A stretch of DNA of 62,288 nucleotides from Actinophytocola sp. (GCF_009379765.1 NZ_WHTD01000031.1:1-62288), one strand, 5' to 3'. Positions 8,331-17,212 are shown, numbered from the stretch's first letter. The notes: generated from the letters alone by a model not told the origin. A program made the numbers and translations.

Positions 8331-8720
8331 GTCGCCTCCCCGACCATCAGGTATTGGCGGAGAGGCTATGAGACGGAGGGCACTGTCCACAGCCCCCCGA
8401 GGAGTGAATCCCGACCCCACGGATAGTAGTCAGGGGTGATTCGGGCCCCCTCGAGTGAGCGAGACCATTCGCGTGACGGACCCCCGTGATCACTCGAACG
8501 GACGCAAAACGGTCACTGCGCACCCCTCGCGTGCCCACCGAGACGACACCCCGCCGACGGGGAACGCCCATCGGGTTGGCCCATGGTTGGGCCATGACCT
8601 GCGGTAACGGCATTTCGGACAAGCCGACCCATGTGGGGGACACCGCATCCCTCAAGCGCGGCGTGTCGCCCGTCGAAGACAGGACGGGATGGGGAGTTCG
8701 CCGATGAGGAGGAACCTGCA
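8331..8720. other. Intergenic region before the copper chaperone
   Basis: About 390 bp between a minus- and a plus-strand gene. It should contain both promoters. The only structure seen is TGGCCCA/TGGGCCA at 8577-8594. No gene is supported. Confidence 0.4.
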
Positions 8721-8939
8721 GTGCCCATGCACACGATCTACAACGTGTTCAACGTCACCGGGATGACCTGCGACCATTGCGCCGCCTCGGTCACCGAGGA
8801 GCTGTCCGAGCTCGACCACGTCACGGATGTCGCGGTGAACCTCGACACCGGCGCGGTGACGGTCGCGAGCGCCGACGAGCTGAGCCGGCCGCGGGTCGAA
8901 GCGGCCCTCGCGCACGCCGGCCACCACCTCGCCGACTGA
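8721..8939 (+). CDS. CopZ-like heavy-metal-associated domain protein
   Basis: A 72-residue single HMA domain. The metal-binding loop GMTCDHCAASV holds the two cysteines that bind Cu(I) in this family, and the rest follows the ferredoxin-like pattern (VAVNLDTGAVTVAS). It is probably a cytoplasmic copper chaperone or buffer. The GTG at 8721 lies 8 bp after GAGGAGG; the ATG at 8727 in the same frame is a less well spaced alternative. No copper ATPase or CsoR gene is nearby. Confidence 0.85.
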   Translation: MPMHTIYNVFNVTGMTCDHCAASVTEELSELDHVTDVAVNLDTGAVTVASADELSRPRVEAALAHAGHHLAD

Positions 8940-9212
8940 CCGCTCGGACAGACCCCGGGCTCCACAACACGCGCGTGCGGGTTCCCGTTGAAGAGTGCCG
9001 CTCCGCCGCGAGCAGTAGGTGAACAGTTCTCCCAATTTTTCCCGCCTACCCACTCCCACGAAGCGCGTGTGCGTGCAACAATCGTTTCGCTGACACACCC
9101 CCGGTCAGCGCCTGTGGAGATCCCCTCCGGCCCCCGCGTTCCTCCCCCTGGCGCGGGGGCCTCTCCAACCCTGCTCGACGCTTGGGCGCCTTCGCCGGGT
9201 GCTTGTATCTCC

Positions 9213-9261
9213 GGGGGGCCGAGCCCCCCGAACCCCCCACGGTGCGAGCTCCTCCGGACCC
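9213..9261 (-). repeat. Interspersed 50-bp GC-rich repeat, copy 2
   Basis: Read on the minus strand it matches 7698-7747 with about two differences over 49-50 bp, including the terminal GGGGGGCTCGGCCCCCC hairpin. It is intergenic. Confidence 0.75.
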
Positions 9262-9299
9262 AGCGTGATCACTCTGAGTATTCACCAGCGTTCGGGCTG

Positions 9300-9398
9300 T
9301 CGGCTCTCGGGCTTCCGCCATCGGCTCTTGGGCTTCCGCCATCGGCTCTCGGGCTTCCGCCATCGGCTCTCGGGCTTCCGCCATCGGCTCTCGGGCTG
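9300..9398. repeat. 21-bp tandem repeat, about 4.7 copies
   Basis: Unit TCGGCTCTCGGGCTTCCGCC plus A, repeated at 9300, 9321, 9342, 9363 and partly at 9384, with single-base differences. The period is a multiple of three and gives a heptapeptide repeat on the minus strand (MAEAREP), but no start signal or codon bias supports a gene. Confidence 0.85.
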
Positions 9399-9643
9399 TT
9401 GGCGCTCGGGGGCATCGATCTCGCGGGGCCCTCGCCGGTCTCCGCCGGGTGTGTCGAAGCGCGTCGAAGGGGTGTTGGCGGTCGCGGGTGGGTGTGATCT
9501 GTGCGATCACTTTTGGGGGGTTCGATCTTTGGGGCCTACCTGAAGTGGGGTTTTGTTCTCACTACTGAGGGTGCACGTACCTTTACCGGTGAAAAAGGGT
9601 TGTCTCGCTTGGTTGACCGCAATCAGTTCGTTACCCTCTCGAT

Positions 9644-9979
9644 GTGCTTTTCACAGGACGCAGTCGACCGAGTGTCAAGGCGGCGGATGACGCCGCCAAC
9701 GCCGGGCGCCATCGCACCGAGGGCCAGGAGCAGGAAGATCGGCCCGACGAGGACCTGGAGTCCTACCTCGCGGCACTTTCCCCAGAAGGCGACCCCGAGT
9801 CCACCGGGTCCGGCCGCCGGTTCGGCGGCGCGCAGGTCTACCAGCTGCGCCTCCCCCTCATGGCCAACGAGCAGCTCCGCGAGCTCGCCGCCCACCACCA
9901 AACCTCCCCGATGGCGCTCGCCCAGGAATGGGTTCTCCAGCGCCTCGAGTGGGAGTCCCAGCACCTCCACCGACGCTAG
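9644..9979 (+). CDS. Small hypothetical protein (possible ribbon-helix-helix type)
   Basis: 111 residues. A polar, acidic N-terminal half is followed by a well-conserved-looking C-terminal part, AQVYQLRLPLMANEQLREL then MALAQEWVLQRLEWE, whose strand-helix-helix pattern resembles MetJ/Arc-type proteins. The GTG at 9644 is the first possible start, since a stop lies in frame at 9614. There is no Shine-Dalgarno site, and TACCCT just upstream suggests a leaderless message. Function is unknown. Confidence 0.65.
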   Translation: MLFTGRSRPSVKAADDAANAGRHRTEGQEQEDRPDEDLESYLAALSPEGDPESTGSGRRFGGAQVYQLRLPLMANEQLRELAAHHQTSPMALAQEWVLQRLEWESQHLHRR

Positions 9980-10012
9980 AAAACCCCCGAATTCAACCCC
10001 GAACAAGCCAGC

Positions 10013-10044
10013 AGGGCCCCGGTCGCAATGACCGGGGCCCTTTA
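10013..10044. terminator. Bidirectional terminator
   Basis: Perfect 12-bp arms AGGGCCCCGGTC and GACCGGGGCCCT with a 5-nt loop, between convergent genes (9979 plus strand and 10062 minus strand). Only a short T run follows on the plus strand. Confidence 0.8.
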
Positions 10045-10061
10045 GTTTCGCGCCGAGAGAA

Positions 10062-10265
10062 CTAGAGCGCGCGGACGTTCGTGGCCTGGGGGCCCTTGGT
10101 GCCCTGCCCGACCTCGAACTCGACCCGCTGGTTCTCTTCCAGGGTGCGGAATCCCTTGCCCTGGATCTCCGAGTAGTGCACGAAGACATCGGCATCGCCG
10201 TCGTCGACGGCGATGAACCCGAAGCCCTTCTCGGAGTTGAACCACTTCACAGTGCCCTGTGCCAT
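10062..10265 (-). CDS. Cold-shock protein (CspA family)
   Basis: A 67-residue single cold-shock domain with [15 protein letters not shown] (RNP1) and DVFVHYSEI (RNP2), which bind single-stranded RNA and DNA. This is the usual length for the family. GGAGGCAGGTAG precedes the ATG. The upstream region (to 10612) is long, as expected for a gene with a regulated leader, but no defined RNA element was recognised. Confidence 0.97.
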   Translation of the reverse strand: MAQGTVKWFNSEKGFGFIAVDDGDADVFVHYSEIQGKGFRTLEENQRVEFEVGQGTKGPQATNVRAL

Positions 10266-10612
10266 CTACCTGCCTCCATCGCAGGATCAGCATGGGGTTA
10301 CACCGTGCAACCCCGGCAGCCCCCGGGCGTTGCCTCCGCCAACCTCAGCGAAAGAGCCGCACGCCCGCGTTTTCGTTCCGCGAGCGTGGAAAGCACGAAC
10401 ACAGAAACTACGGCCTGCGCGAGAAAGCTTATCGCGGAGAGGAGCCGTAGCACTACCACCAGCACACAGGGGATTACGCCCCTCACCCGATCTACGCAGC
10501 TTGAGGAGGGGTGATCAGCTGTGATCTGTGTCACATCCGAATGAGTCAACGTCACACCGACCAAAGGCGTCGAAAGAGGTGTGCGGACGCCGGGGTATCG
10601 ACAGGGGGATGG
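10266..10612. other. Divergent promoter region of cspA-like and L,D-transpeptidase genes
   Basis: 347 bp between a minus- and a plus-strand gene, less GC-rich than its surroundings near 10380-10570. It must hold both promoters and the cold-shock 5' leader. No gene is supported. Confidence 0.5.
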
Positions 10613-11823
10613 ATGAGCGCTCGTCGGGGTGGATCTGGTCGCAGGACGTCAGGCCGCCGACCTGGCGGCCTGACGCTGGCCCTGCTGGCCGCCGGGGTGG
10701 TCGCGACGTTGGGGCTGACGGCGTGCAGCTCCGGCGACGGGGACGCGCGGCCCGCGGGTGGCGGCACGGACGACGCGCCGAAGGTCCAGGCCAAGCCCAA
10801 GCCGGCCGCGCAGATCGCGCTGCAGCCGGCCGCGGGCGCGCGGAACGTCAGCCCGGTGGCGCCGGTCAAGGTCACCGTCGCCGACGGCAGCATCGAGACG
10901 CTCACCCTCACCAACCCGACCGGCAAGCAGGTCAAGGGGACCCTGGCGCCGGACAAGACGTCCTGGACGGTCGCGGAGCCGCTCGGCTACGCCAAGACCT
11001 ACACCTGGGCGGGCACCGCGCTCGGCGCGGACGGGGAGCGGAAGCAGATCGCCGGCGCGTTCACCACGGTCACGCCGGACTCGCTCGTCAACACCACGAT
11101 CAACACGGGGGACGGCAAGACCTACGGCGTCGCGATGCCGATCGCGGTCACGTTCGACGGGCCGGTCACCGACAAGGCCGCCGCGCAGCGGTCGATGACC
11201 GTGCAGACGTCCGTGCCGGTCGAGGGCGCCTGGGCCTGGCTCGACGATCGCCGGGCGCACTGGCGGCCGAAGGCCTACTGGCCGGCCGGCACCCACGTGA
11301 CGGTGAACCTCCAGCTCTACGGCGTGCCCTACGGGGAAGGCTCCTACGGCAACGACGACATGACCTCGCAGTTCACCATCGGCCGCAACCAGGTCGTGAA
11401 GGCCGACACGCAGACCCACCGGCTGCAGGTGTTCCGCGGCGGCAAGCTCGTCCAGGACTTCCCGGCCAGCATGGGCCTCGACTCCGACCCGGCCGGGTGA
11501 CCAACAGCGGCACGCACGTGGTGATGTCCAAGCACGAGTCGTACTCGATGTCCAACCCGAAGTACGACTACTTCGACGTGGTGGTCCCGTGGGCGGTGCG
11601 GATCTCCAACAACGGCGAGTTCGTGCACGGGTACGGGCCGTCGGTGTGGGCGCAGGGCAGCCAGAACGTCTCGCACGGCTGCGTGAACCTCTCCCCGAGC
11701 AACGCCAAGACCTACTTCGACAGCGCGCTGGTCGGCGACCCGGTGGAGATCTCCGGCAGCAACAAGCAGCTCGACGCGGCCGACGGCGACTACTACGACT
11801 GGGCCGTCCCGTGGGACCAGTAG
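10613..11823 (+). pseudogene. L,D-transpeptidase (YkuD, LdtMt2-like), frameshifted
   Basis: A lipoprotein signal (LALLAAGVVATLGLTACSS) and the two Ig-like domains of actinobacterial L,D-transpeptidases are read from ATG 10613, but this frame stops at 11500. The catalytic domain continues one frame over to 11823 with GTHVVMSKHES, GYGPSVWAQGSQ and the active-site motif SHGCVNLSP. One missing base near 11490-11500 (CCGGCCGGGTGA) explains it. The intact enzyme would make 3-3 peptidoglycan cross-links. It is either a real pseudogene or a sequencing error; as written, the product lacks the catalytic cysteine. Confidence 0.85.
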
Positions 11824-11869
11824 ATCGGGATGTCCGCGGTCGCCTGACGCCTCCGGCTGACCCGTTCGG

Positions 11870-11899
11870 CTGACCGCGGTGGAGCGTCGCGGGCATAAT
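11870..11899 (+). promoter_or_regulatory. Likely sigma-70-type promoter of the AraC gene
   Basis: -35 CTGACC (11870-11875) and -10 CATAAT (11894-11899) with an 18-bp spacer. The ATG formed at 11898 overlaps the -10, so it is unlikely to be the translation start. Confidence 0.5.
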
Positions 11900-11927
11900 G
11901 CCGGCGACGTCAAGGGCGGGAGCGGCG

Positions 11928-12863
11928 ATGCAAGGTGGGGCGGCTCGACCCCGGCGGGTCCCGGCCGACCTGGAACGCCGGTTCGCCGCGCTGTCCGCCG
12001 CGCTGGGCTCCCCGGGCACCGGGCCGGACGCCGAGCCCGAGCAACCCGGCAGCGAGGTGGCCGGCGAGGTGGCCGCCGGCTATCTCGTCGTCCGGGCGTC
12101 CGGGGCGAGCGCGGCGCGGGTTGCTATCGACGCGATCCGTCAACCCTCGCTCGCCAAGGCCAAGGTCGAGCCCGACCAGATCCAGCTGGTCATGCGGGCC
12201 TCGCTGCCCCGCTACCTGCCGGCGGCCGGGGTGAGCCTCCGCTTCCCCGAGTGCTCGCTGCGGGCCCAGCCGGCCGGGCGGCACGGGACCGTGCTGCTCA
12301 CCGTGGCCACGAGCAAGCTGTCGATCAGCTTCGGGGAGCTGCGACCGCTGCTGTTCCGCCCGGTGCCGGTGGAGCGGCCGCTGCAGACGCTGTTCGCCGC
12401 GGCGGTGGCACACCTGCTCGTGGTGGCCGAGTCGCTGGACCAGCACGGGATCAAGCCGTACCTCACCGGGCTCGCCGAGCTGGTGCTGCGCAGCGCGTTG
12501 CGGACGGAGCTCAACCGGGCCGACGCGATCGCGACCCGGCGGCGCGACGCGGTGGAGTACATCAAGGAGAACCTGGCCGACCCCGCGCTGTCCGCGGACC
12601 GGATCGCCGACGCGTTGTTCATCTCCCGGCGCCGGCTCTACCAGCTCTTCGATGACGGGGACGGGGTGTCCGGCCGGATCAGGCAGCTGCGCATCGACCG
12701 GGCGAAGGAGCTGCTCGGCGACCCGGCGCACGCGGTGAAGGGCATCGGCGAGATCTCCCGGCAGTGCGGCTTCGCCAACGCGGCGCACTTCTCGCGGACG
12801 TTCCGCAAGGTGGTCGGCGAGGCCCCGCGCGACTACCGCGACCGCGTCCTGCGCGATCAGTAG
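11928..12863 (+). CDS. AraC-family transcriptional regulator
   Basis: 311 residues. The C-terminal ~100 residues form the double helix-turn-helix of AraC/XylS proteins (SADRIADALFISRRRLYQLF, then GEISRQCGFANAAHFSRTFRK and the PRDYR end). The ~210-residue N-terminal part looks like an AraC-binding-like sensor domain. ATG 11928 is chosen because GGGAG precedes it and the earlier ATG at 11898 lies in the promoter. Its 3' end overlaps the convergent AraC gene by 7 bp. Confidence 0.85.
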   Translation: MQGGAARPRRVPADLERRFAALSAALGSPGTGPDAEPEQPGSEVAGEVAAGYLVVRASGASAARVAIDAIRQPSLAKAKVEPDQIQLVMRASLPRYLPAAGVSLRFPECSLRAQPAGRHGTVLLTVATSKLSISFGELRPLLFRPVPVERPLQTLFAAAVAHLLVVAESLDQHGIKPYLTGLAELVLRSALRTELNRADAIATRRRDAVEYIKENLADPALSADRIADALFISRRRLYQLFDDGDGVSGRIRQLRIDRAKELLGDPAHAVKGIGEISRQCGFANAAHFSRTFRKVVGEAPRDYRDRVLRDQ

Positions 12864-13597
12864 CGCGCGGCGTACCAGGTGGGCGTCTCGCCGAACATCT
12901 CCTTGAAGTCGCGGACGAAGTGGGCCTGGTCGGCGTAGCCGAGCTCGACGGCGAGCGACGCCCAGTCGATCTCCGCGCCTTTCGCCAGCCGCTCGGTGAC
13001 CTCGTGCAGCCGGTAGCGGCGGATCACCCACTTCGGCCCGATGCCGACGTACTCGGCGAACAGCCGTTGCAGCCCGCGGACGCTCATACCGCTCGCGTGC
13101 GCCAGGTCGTCGACCCTCGTGAGGTCGGGCTTGGCGACGATCATCGAGACGATGTCCGCGGCCTCGTCCGCCCGCGGGTCGGGCGCCGGCCGCCGCGCGA
13201 GCAGGCACCGCTCGACGGTCTCCACGCTCGGCCGGTCCGGGAGGTCGGTGAACACCTCGCGGGCGTCGAGGGACCGGTCGGTGATCGTCGACACGGACGC
13301 GTGCAGGAACGGCCGGAAGCAGCCTGGCCGGAACGCCACGCCGAACACGCCGCTCCGGCCGGCGAGCACCTTGGTCTGGTGGCCGCTCGCGACGCCGCGC
13401 ACGTAAGCGGCACCGTCCTGGAAGGTCAGGTGCACGTTGGGATACGGGACGATCTTCTGCCGGTAGGGCTCGGCGTAGTCCCAGGAGACGTCCCAGTAGT
13501 AGGAGACGTACCGTTCCAGCTCCGGCGACGGCAGCGGGAAGTCGTGCCGCTGGTAGGTCAACCAGGCACTGCCTAGCTCGCGCGTGTCCCTGGGCAC
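12857..13597 (-). CDS. AraC-family transcriptional regulator (DUF6597-like N-terminus)
   Basis: 246 residues. The N-terminal half has the YVSYYWDVSWDY and VPYPNVHLTFQDG patterns of AraC proteins with a DUF6597-like domain; the C-terminal half carries the HTH (DLAHASGMSVRGLQRLFAEY, then ELGYADQAHFVRDFKEMFG and TPTWY). The effector is unknown. GTG 13597 gives a normal-length protein; an upstream in-frame start at 13795 would read through poorly coding sequence. Confidence 0.8.
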   Translation of the reverse strand: MPRDTRELGSAWLTYQRHDFPLPSPELERYVSYYWDVSWDYAEPYRQKIVPYPNVHLTFQDGAAYVRGVASGHQTKVLAGRSGVFGVAFRPGCFRPFLHASVSTITDRSLDAREVFTDLPDRPSVETVERCLLARRPAPDPRADEAADIVSMIVAKPDLTRVDDLAHASGMSVRGLQRLFAEYVGIGPKWVIRRYRLHEVTERLAKGAEIDWASLAVELGYADQAHFVRDFKEMFGETPTWYAARY

Positions 13598-13661
13598 GGG
13601 CCCGAGTCTACGTGGCGTTTGTTCTAGCCGGCCGGGATCGCGGGCTGGTTTGCCTGACGCC

Positions 13662-13832
13662 ATGTCCGCGAAGCACATCGCCCAGGCGGCCACGCCGCTG
13701 CTCGAGATCGTCCGCACCGTCGAGCCGGACCAGCTCGACGCACCGACCCCGTGCACCGAGTTCGAGTACGTGCACGACGAGGTGGCGCGCCACACTGGAC
13801 CGCCTGCTGGCGCTGTCCGGCCGCGACACTAG
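13662..13832 (+). pseudogene. TIGR03086-type metal-binding protein, N-terminal fragment
   Basis: The first ~40 residues (LLEIVRTVEPDQLDAPTPC) match the start of TIGR03086/DinB-like proteins. The expected LDRLLALSGR continuation is in another frame at about 13795-13820, and the rest is missing. It is a frame-broken remnant cut off by the neighbouring minus-strand gene. Confidence 0.6.
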
Positions 13833-14422
13833 CGGCCGCTCGACACCCGCATCCTCGGGTCGTTCGGCGCCACCTCGAAGTCCACCGATGACACCAGCCG
13901 GCCGAGTACGGTGGCCAGCTCCAGCCAGCCGCGGCCGGTGGTCGAGTGCAGGGTGAACACCGCCATCCGCTTGCCGGTCGGGTCGATGACGACCGCCTGG
14001 AGCTGGCACCCCGACGGGAGCCCGGTCCGGGACGGGCCGTCCACCACGAGCCGTTCCGCGATCACCACGGGGTAGCCGCGTTCGGTGCGGGACTCGGTCA
14101 CCTCACGGATGTCGGCGCTGCCGGCGTCGGCGAGGTAGTGCCGCAGCTCGGCCGCGGCGTCCGGGCCGAGCGGGGCGTCGGCGGTGACGACCATGCCGAC
14201 GAGGATCGCCGGGTCGGCGTTCTGGTGCGTCACGACCGCCACCAGGCCCGCGCCGTTCGCGTGGGCGAGCTCCGCGGCGTCGCGGGCGGCGAGCGCGATG
14301 CCGGGGTCGTGCGCGGAGTCGCGACCGCGGACCTCGATCATCGAGTCGGTCAACGCGCGCTCGGTCGCCTCGACCGACTGCACGGACACGGGGGTGACCC
14401 CCTGGATCGCGGCGAGCTTCAC
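13829..14422 (-). CDS. Hypothetical protein of the WXG/PPE-like cluster
   Basis: A 197-residue soluble protein without signal peptide or membrane segment. Alternating strands and helices and a C-terminal part (AVFTLHSTTGRGWLELATVL) resemble small accessory proteins next to T7SS substrates in actinomycetes, but no family is recognised. GTG 14422 overlaps the upstream stop as GTGA, so it is the last gene of the WXG/PPE-like operon. Confidence 0.6.
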   Translation of the reverse strand: MKLAAIQGVTPVSVQSVEATERALTDSMIEVRGRDSAHDPGIALAARDAAELAHANGAGLVAVVTHQNADPAILVGMVVTADAPLGPDAAAELRHYLADAGSADIREVTESRTERGYPVVIAERLVVDGPSRTGLPSGCQLQAVVIDPTGKRMAVFTLHSTTGRGWLELATVLGRLVSSVDFEVAPNDPRMRVSSGR

Positions 14423-15204
14423 GACTCGGCCTGCAGCGGGGTCTCGCCGAGGACGATCAGCTCACCGGAGGGTCTGAGCCCGCCGGTCAGCGCCCCGGCG
14501 AAGGCCGAGCCCGCGCCGCTCGGCACCTGGACCGGGCCGGCCCGGGGTGGGCGCAGCAGGCCGCCGAGCGCGGCCGAGGTGCGCGAGGCCGAGCCCAGGA
14601 CGCCGGCCAGGGCGCGGATCGCCGAGCTCTCCGCGCGGGGCGTCGGGGCGGCACCGCCCGCGACGGCCAGGGCGTCGGCGACCTCGTCGGCCGCCCGCCG
14701 GTGCTCCCGTTCCAGGTCACGCGCCTCGTCGAGGACCGAGGAGAGCGCCGTCTCCAGGTCGGCGACCCGGCTCGTGGCGCCGGACAGCTCGATGCTCGCC
14801 CCGGCCGCTGCGGACGGCGTCGCGGCGAGGTCGAGCGCGTTCTGCTTGTCCTGCACGGCGTCCCGGGCGTCGTCGAGCCGGCGGCGCAACCGCACCGCTC
14901 TCGCGTCCAGCTCCTCGGTGTGCCGCTTGTCGGCCACGAGCGTGCGGGCCCACCCCTCGAGCGCGGCCACCGCGTCGCGCAGGCGTCGCCGCGTGCCGTC
15001 GAAGTCCGACGGGGTGGCGTGCAGCCTGGCGCGGAACGTGTCGGCCGCCTCGCCCTGCCAGGCCGCGGACTGCCGCTCCGCGTCCCGCAGCGCCGGTTCG
15101 ACCGCGCCGAGCGCCGAGTCGGCCGAGGTCAGCTGCGCGATCGCGGCGTGCACGGAGTCCAGCCGGCCGGGCGTCGGGTCGAACTCCAGGCCCCGGTAGG
15201 TCAC
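14419..15204 (-). CDS. T7SS-type long WXG-like protein
   Basis: About 261 residues. The N-terminus resembles the putative T7SS-secreted-protein domain (RGLEFDPTPGRLDSV), with a tryptophan in AAWQGEAADTFRARL fitting the W-x-G helical-hairpin pattern. Long heptad-rich helices follow (residues ~90-190), then a Gly/Pro-rich tail. It is likely a secreted or surface protein. GTG 15204 overlaps the upstream stop (GTGA); GTG 15207 is equally possible. Confidence 0.65.
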   Translation of the reverse strand: MTYRGLEFDPTPGRLDSVHAAIAQLTSADSALGAVEPALRDAERQSAAWQGEAADTFRARLHATPSDFDGTRRRLRDAVAALEGWARTLVADKRHTEELDARAVRLRRRLDDARDAVQDKQNALDLAATPSAAAGASIELSGATSRVADLETALSSVLDEARDLEREHRRAADEVADALAVAGGAAPTPRAESSAIRALAGVLGSASRTSAALGGLLRPPRAGPVQVPSGAGSAFAGALTGGLRPSGELIVLGETPLQAES

Positions 15205-15497
15205 CACCGGTCACCGCCGGCGCGGCGCAGCCGGTCGAGCGCGGCGTCGTCGAGCGCGGCATACCCGCCGCCGATCGACTCGACCAGCGCGGCATCGTCG
15301 CCGACCGCCCGCAGCACCGCGGTGAGCTCCTCGCGGGTGCCGGCGATCAGCTCGCCGACCACGGCGTCGAGCCGGCCGGGACCCAGGCCGGCACAACCGT
15401 CGAGCTTGTCGACCGCGCCGGACACGGACTCCGCCGCGGCGCCCAGCACCCGCGCGGTGACCCCGATGGCGGCCAGATCGGCCTCGAACCCGGACAC
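15201..15497 (-). CDS. Small WXG100-like protein
   Basis: 98 residues, nearly all helical, with the size and pattern of ESX/WXG100 or ESX-1 type C small proteins (FEADLAAIGVTARVLGAAAE). There is no classical WXG triplet. GGAGG precedes GTG 15497. It is probably a partner of the larger neighbours for type VII export; this rests on size and context. Confidence 0.6.
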   Translation of the reverse strand: MSGFEADLAAIGVTARVLGAAAESVSGAVDKLDGCAGLGPGRLDAVVGELIAGTREELTAVLRAVGDDAALVESIGGGYAALDDAALDRLRRAGGDRW

Positions 15498-15518
15498 GGC
15501 CGCCTCCTCAGCTTCGCG

Positions 15519-16742
15519 CTACGCGCCGAACACCGGAGGATAGGCGGGCGGCAGGTCCTCCAACAGGTCGAGGCCGTCGTCGTACTTGTTCTTGTGCTCC
15601 TTGTCCTCGTCCCCGTTCGCGCCGCCGCCGAACGGCATGCCGCCGAACGCTCCGGCGCCGCCCCGCGCACCCGCCGCGGCCCCACCCGGGACGCCGCCGA
15701 TCACCCCCGACCCGCCGGGCATGCCCCGGCCGGCGAGCGCACCCGCGCCGACGCCGCCACCGATGCCGACACCGCCCCGAACGGCGTCCGCGCCGGCGCC
15801 ACCGCCGGACAAGCTCCCGATCCCACCGCCGTAGCCCGTGCCACCCTGCCCGCCGGGACCACCCGGGCCGGCCGAGCCGGACATGAACGGGTCGACGTAG
15901 CCGGCCGCCACGGTCGAGGCGTTCGCGCCGGGGACGGTGGACGGCGATGACGGCGGGTCGGACGGCCCGGGTCCGGGCGGGGTCGATCCGCCCCCCGAAG
16001 GCGGATCGGCCACCGGGTCGGGCGGGCGCGGCGTCCAGGCCGGCGCGTCCTGGAGCTGCGGCGCGGCCCCGTCGAACCGCGGCATCGAGTCGTGGACGTC
16101 CTTGCTCCGCGACTCGTAGCTCTCCATCACCGCGACGGCCTCGGCCTTGCGCTCCTGCGCCTCCCGGTGGCTCACCATGCCGTCCGAGAGCAGCTGCTTG
16201 AGGAACACCGCGTCGCTCGGGCCACCGGTCATCGTGACCGTGTAGCCCTCGCGGAAGTTGCGCTCGGCGGTGGCGTAGCCCGGCTCCGGCATCTTGCGCT
16301 GCGCGTGGATGACCGCGTCGGTGTAGTTGGACATGCCGACGGCGATCTGGTCGGCGGTGTGGCTCGCGGTGCCCGCCCAGGTCATCAGCCTGCTGTTCGC
16401 CTCGGCGGCGCTCACCGCGGCCTGGCCCTGCCAGGTGCCCATGACCTCCTGGACGACGGCCTGCACCGCACCCGTGGTCCGCTCGATCGCGCCGGCGAGC
16501 TTCGTCCAGCGGTCGGCATGGTTCGACATCCTGGCCGGGTCGGCCCGCATGATCATGTCGTAGAGCTCGTTGTGCTGGTAGACGTCCCAGTTGACCTTGC
16601 CGAAGTGGGAGGCCTTGCGGTTGCCCTTCCGCACCTTCTTGTTCTTCTCGCCATGCGTGACGTCGGCCTTGGACCTGCCGTGCACCTCGCGGCTGGTGCG
16701 GTGCAGGCGGTCGGTGTCGTAGCCGTCGGGCGCGTCCGTCAC
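15519..16742 (-). CDS. PPE-like protein with Gly/Pro-rich C-terminus
   Basis: 407 residues. The N-terminal ~200 residues are helical and contain GTWQGQAAVSAAEANSRLM, a WXG-type turn within a PPE-like fold. Residues ~235-380 are Pro/Gly/Ser-rich low-complexity sequence, and the tail is charged (DEDKEHKNKYDDGLDLL). Such layouts occur in T7SS-exported surface proteins. GTG 16742 overlaps the upstream stop (GTGA). Confidence 0.7.
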   Translation of the reverse strand: MTDAPDGYDTDRLHRTSREVHGRSKADVTHGEKNKKVRKGNRKASHFGKVNWDVYQHNELYDMIMRADPARMSNHADRWTKLAGAIERTTGAVQAVVQEVMGTWQGQAAVSAAEANSRLMTWAGTASHTADQIAVGMSNYTDAVIHAQRKMPEPGYATAERNFREGYTVTMTGGPSDAVFLKQLLSDGMVSHREAQERKAEAVAVMESYESRSKDVHDSMPRFDGAAPQLQDAPAWTPRPPDPVADPPSGGGSTPPGPGPSDPPSSPSTVPGANASTVAAGYVDPFMSGSAGPGGPGGQGGTGYGGGIGSLSGGGAGADAVRGGVGIGGGVGAGALAGRGMPGGSGVIGGVPGGAAAGARGGAGAFGGMPFGGGANGDEDKEHKNKYDDGLDLLEDLPPAYPPVFGA

Positions 16743-17212
16743 TCGCCCTCCCCTTCCATGCGAGCCATCTGCTGCTGCAGCCGGGCCACGGTGTCGCCGT
16801 CGACCCCCCGGTAGGTGTCCAGCGTCTTGAGGATGGCGATCCGGACGGCGATCAGCTCCTGCATGTAGTCCCACAGTGCGCCTTGCACGCCGCCGTCGAT
16901 GTCGACCCGATGCATGAACGCCTTGCGCATCGGTCCGGTCACCGGGCTCGAGCCGTCACCGAGCGGCTCGGAGAGCTCGGCGGCCTCCCGCAGCTGCCGC
17001 TCCAGGTCGTCGTGCAGGTCCGCGAGCTTGTGCTCGGCGGCGGCGAGTGCCGCGAAGTCGGTGGCGACGCCGTCCACGTTGGTGCCGGTCGCGCCGAACT
17101 GCGGCGTCGCGCCGACCGTGAGGTCGGTCAGGTGCGCCCGGTGGCGTTCCCGCCTGTGTTCGCGGTACAGCTCCTTCGCCTCGGTGAAGCTGTCCACCCG
17201 TTCGCGCGCCAT
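16739..17212 (-). CDS. PE/WXG-like small protein, first gene of the cluster
   Basis: 157 residues, mainly two long helices separated by a short loop, as in EspB/PE-type partners. GGAGG lies 6 bp before ATG 17212. It starts a run of five minus-strand genes with substrate-like features but no EccB/C/D or mycosin, so any secretion apparatus must be elsewhere. Confidence 0.6.
   Translation of the reverse strand: MARERVDSFTEAKELYREHRRERHRAHLTDLTVGATPQFGATGTNVDGVATDFAALAAAEHKLADLHDDLERQLREAAELSEPLGDGSSPVTGPMRKAFMHRVDIDGGVQGALWDYMQELIAVRIAILKTLDTYRGVDGDTVARLQQQMARMEGEGE

Larger units (their letters stand above)
8940..9643. other. 704-bp intergenic region with repeats
   Basis: No convincing gene. 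It contains the second copy of the 50-bp GC-rich repeat (9213-9261), a 21-bp tandem repeat (9300-9398) and a noticeably less GC-rich tract (about 9520-9640) before the next gene. The tract carries TACCCT (9632-9637) 6 bp upstream of GTG 9644, a possible -10 element of a leaderless mRNA. Confidence 0.5.

Noticed and set aside
8577..8594. TGGCCCA/TGGGCCA as a CsoR operator for the copper chaperone
   Set aside because: It does not match the known CsoR palindrome pattern and lies ~130 bp upstream.
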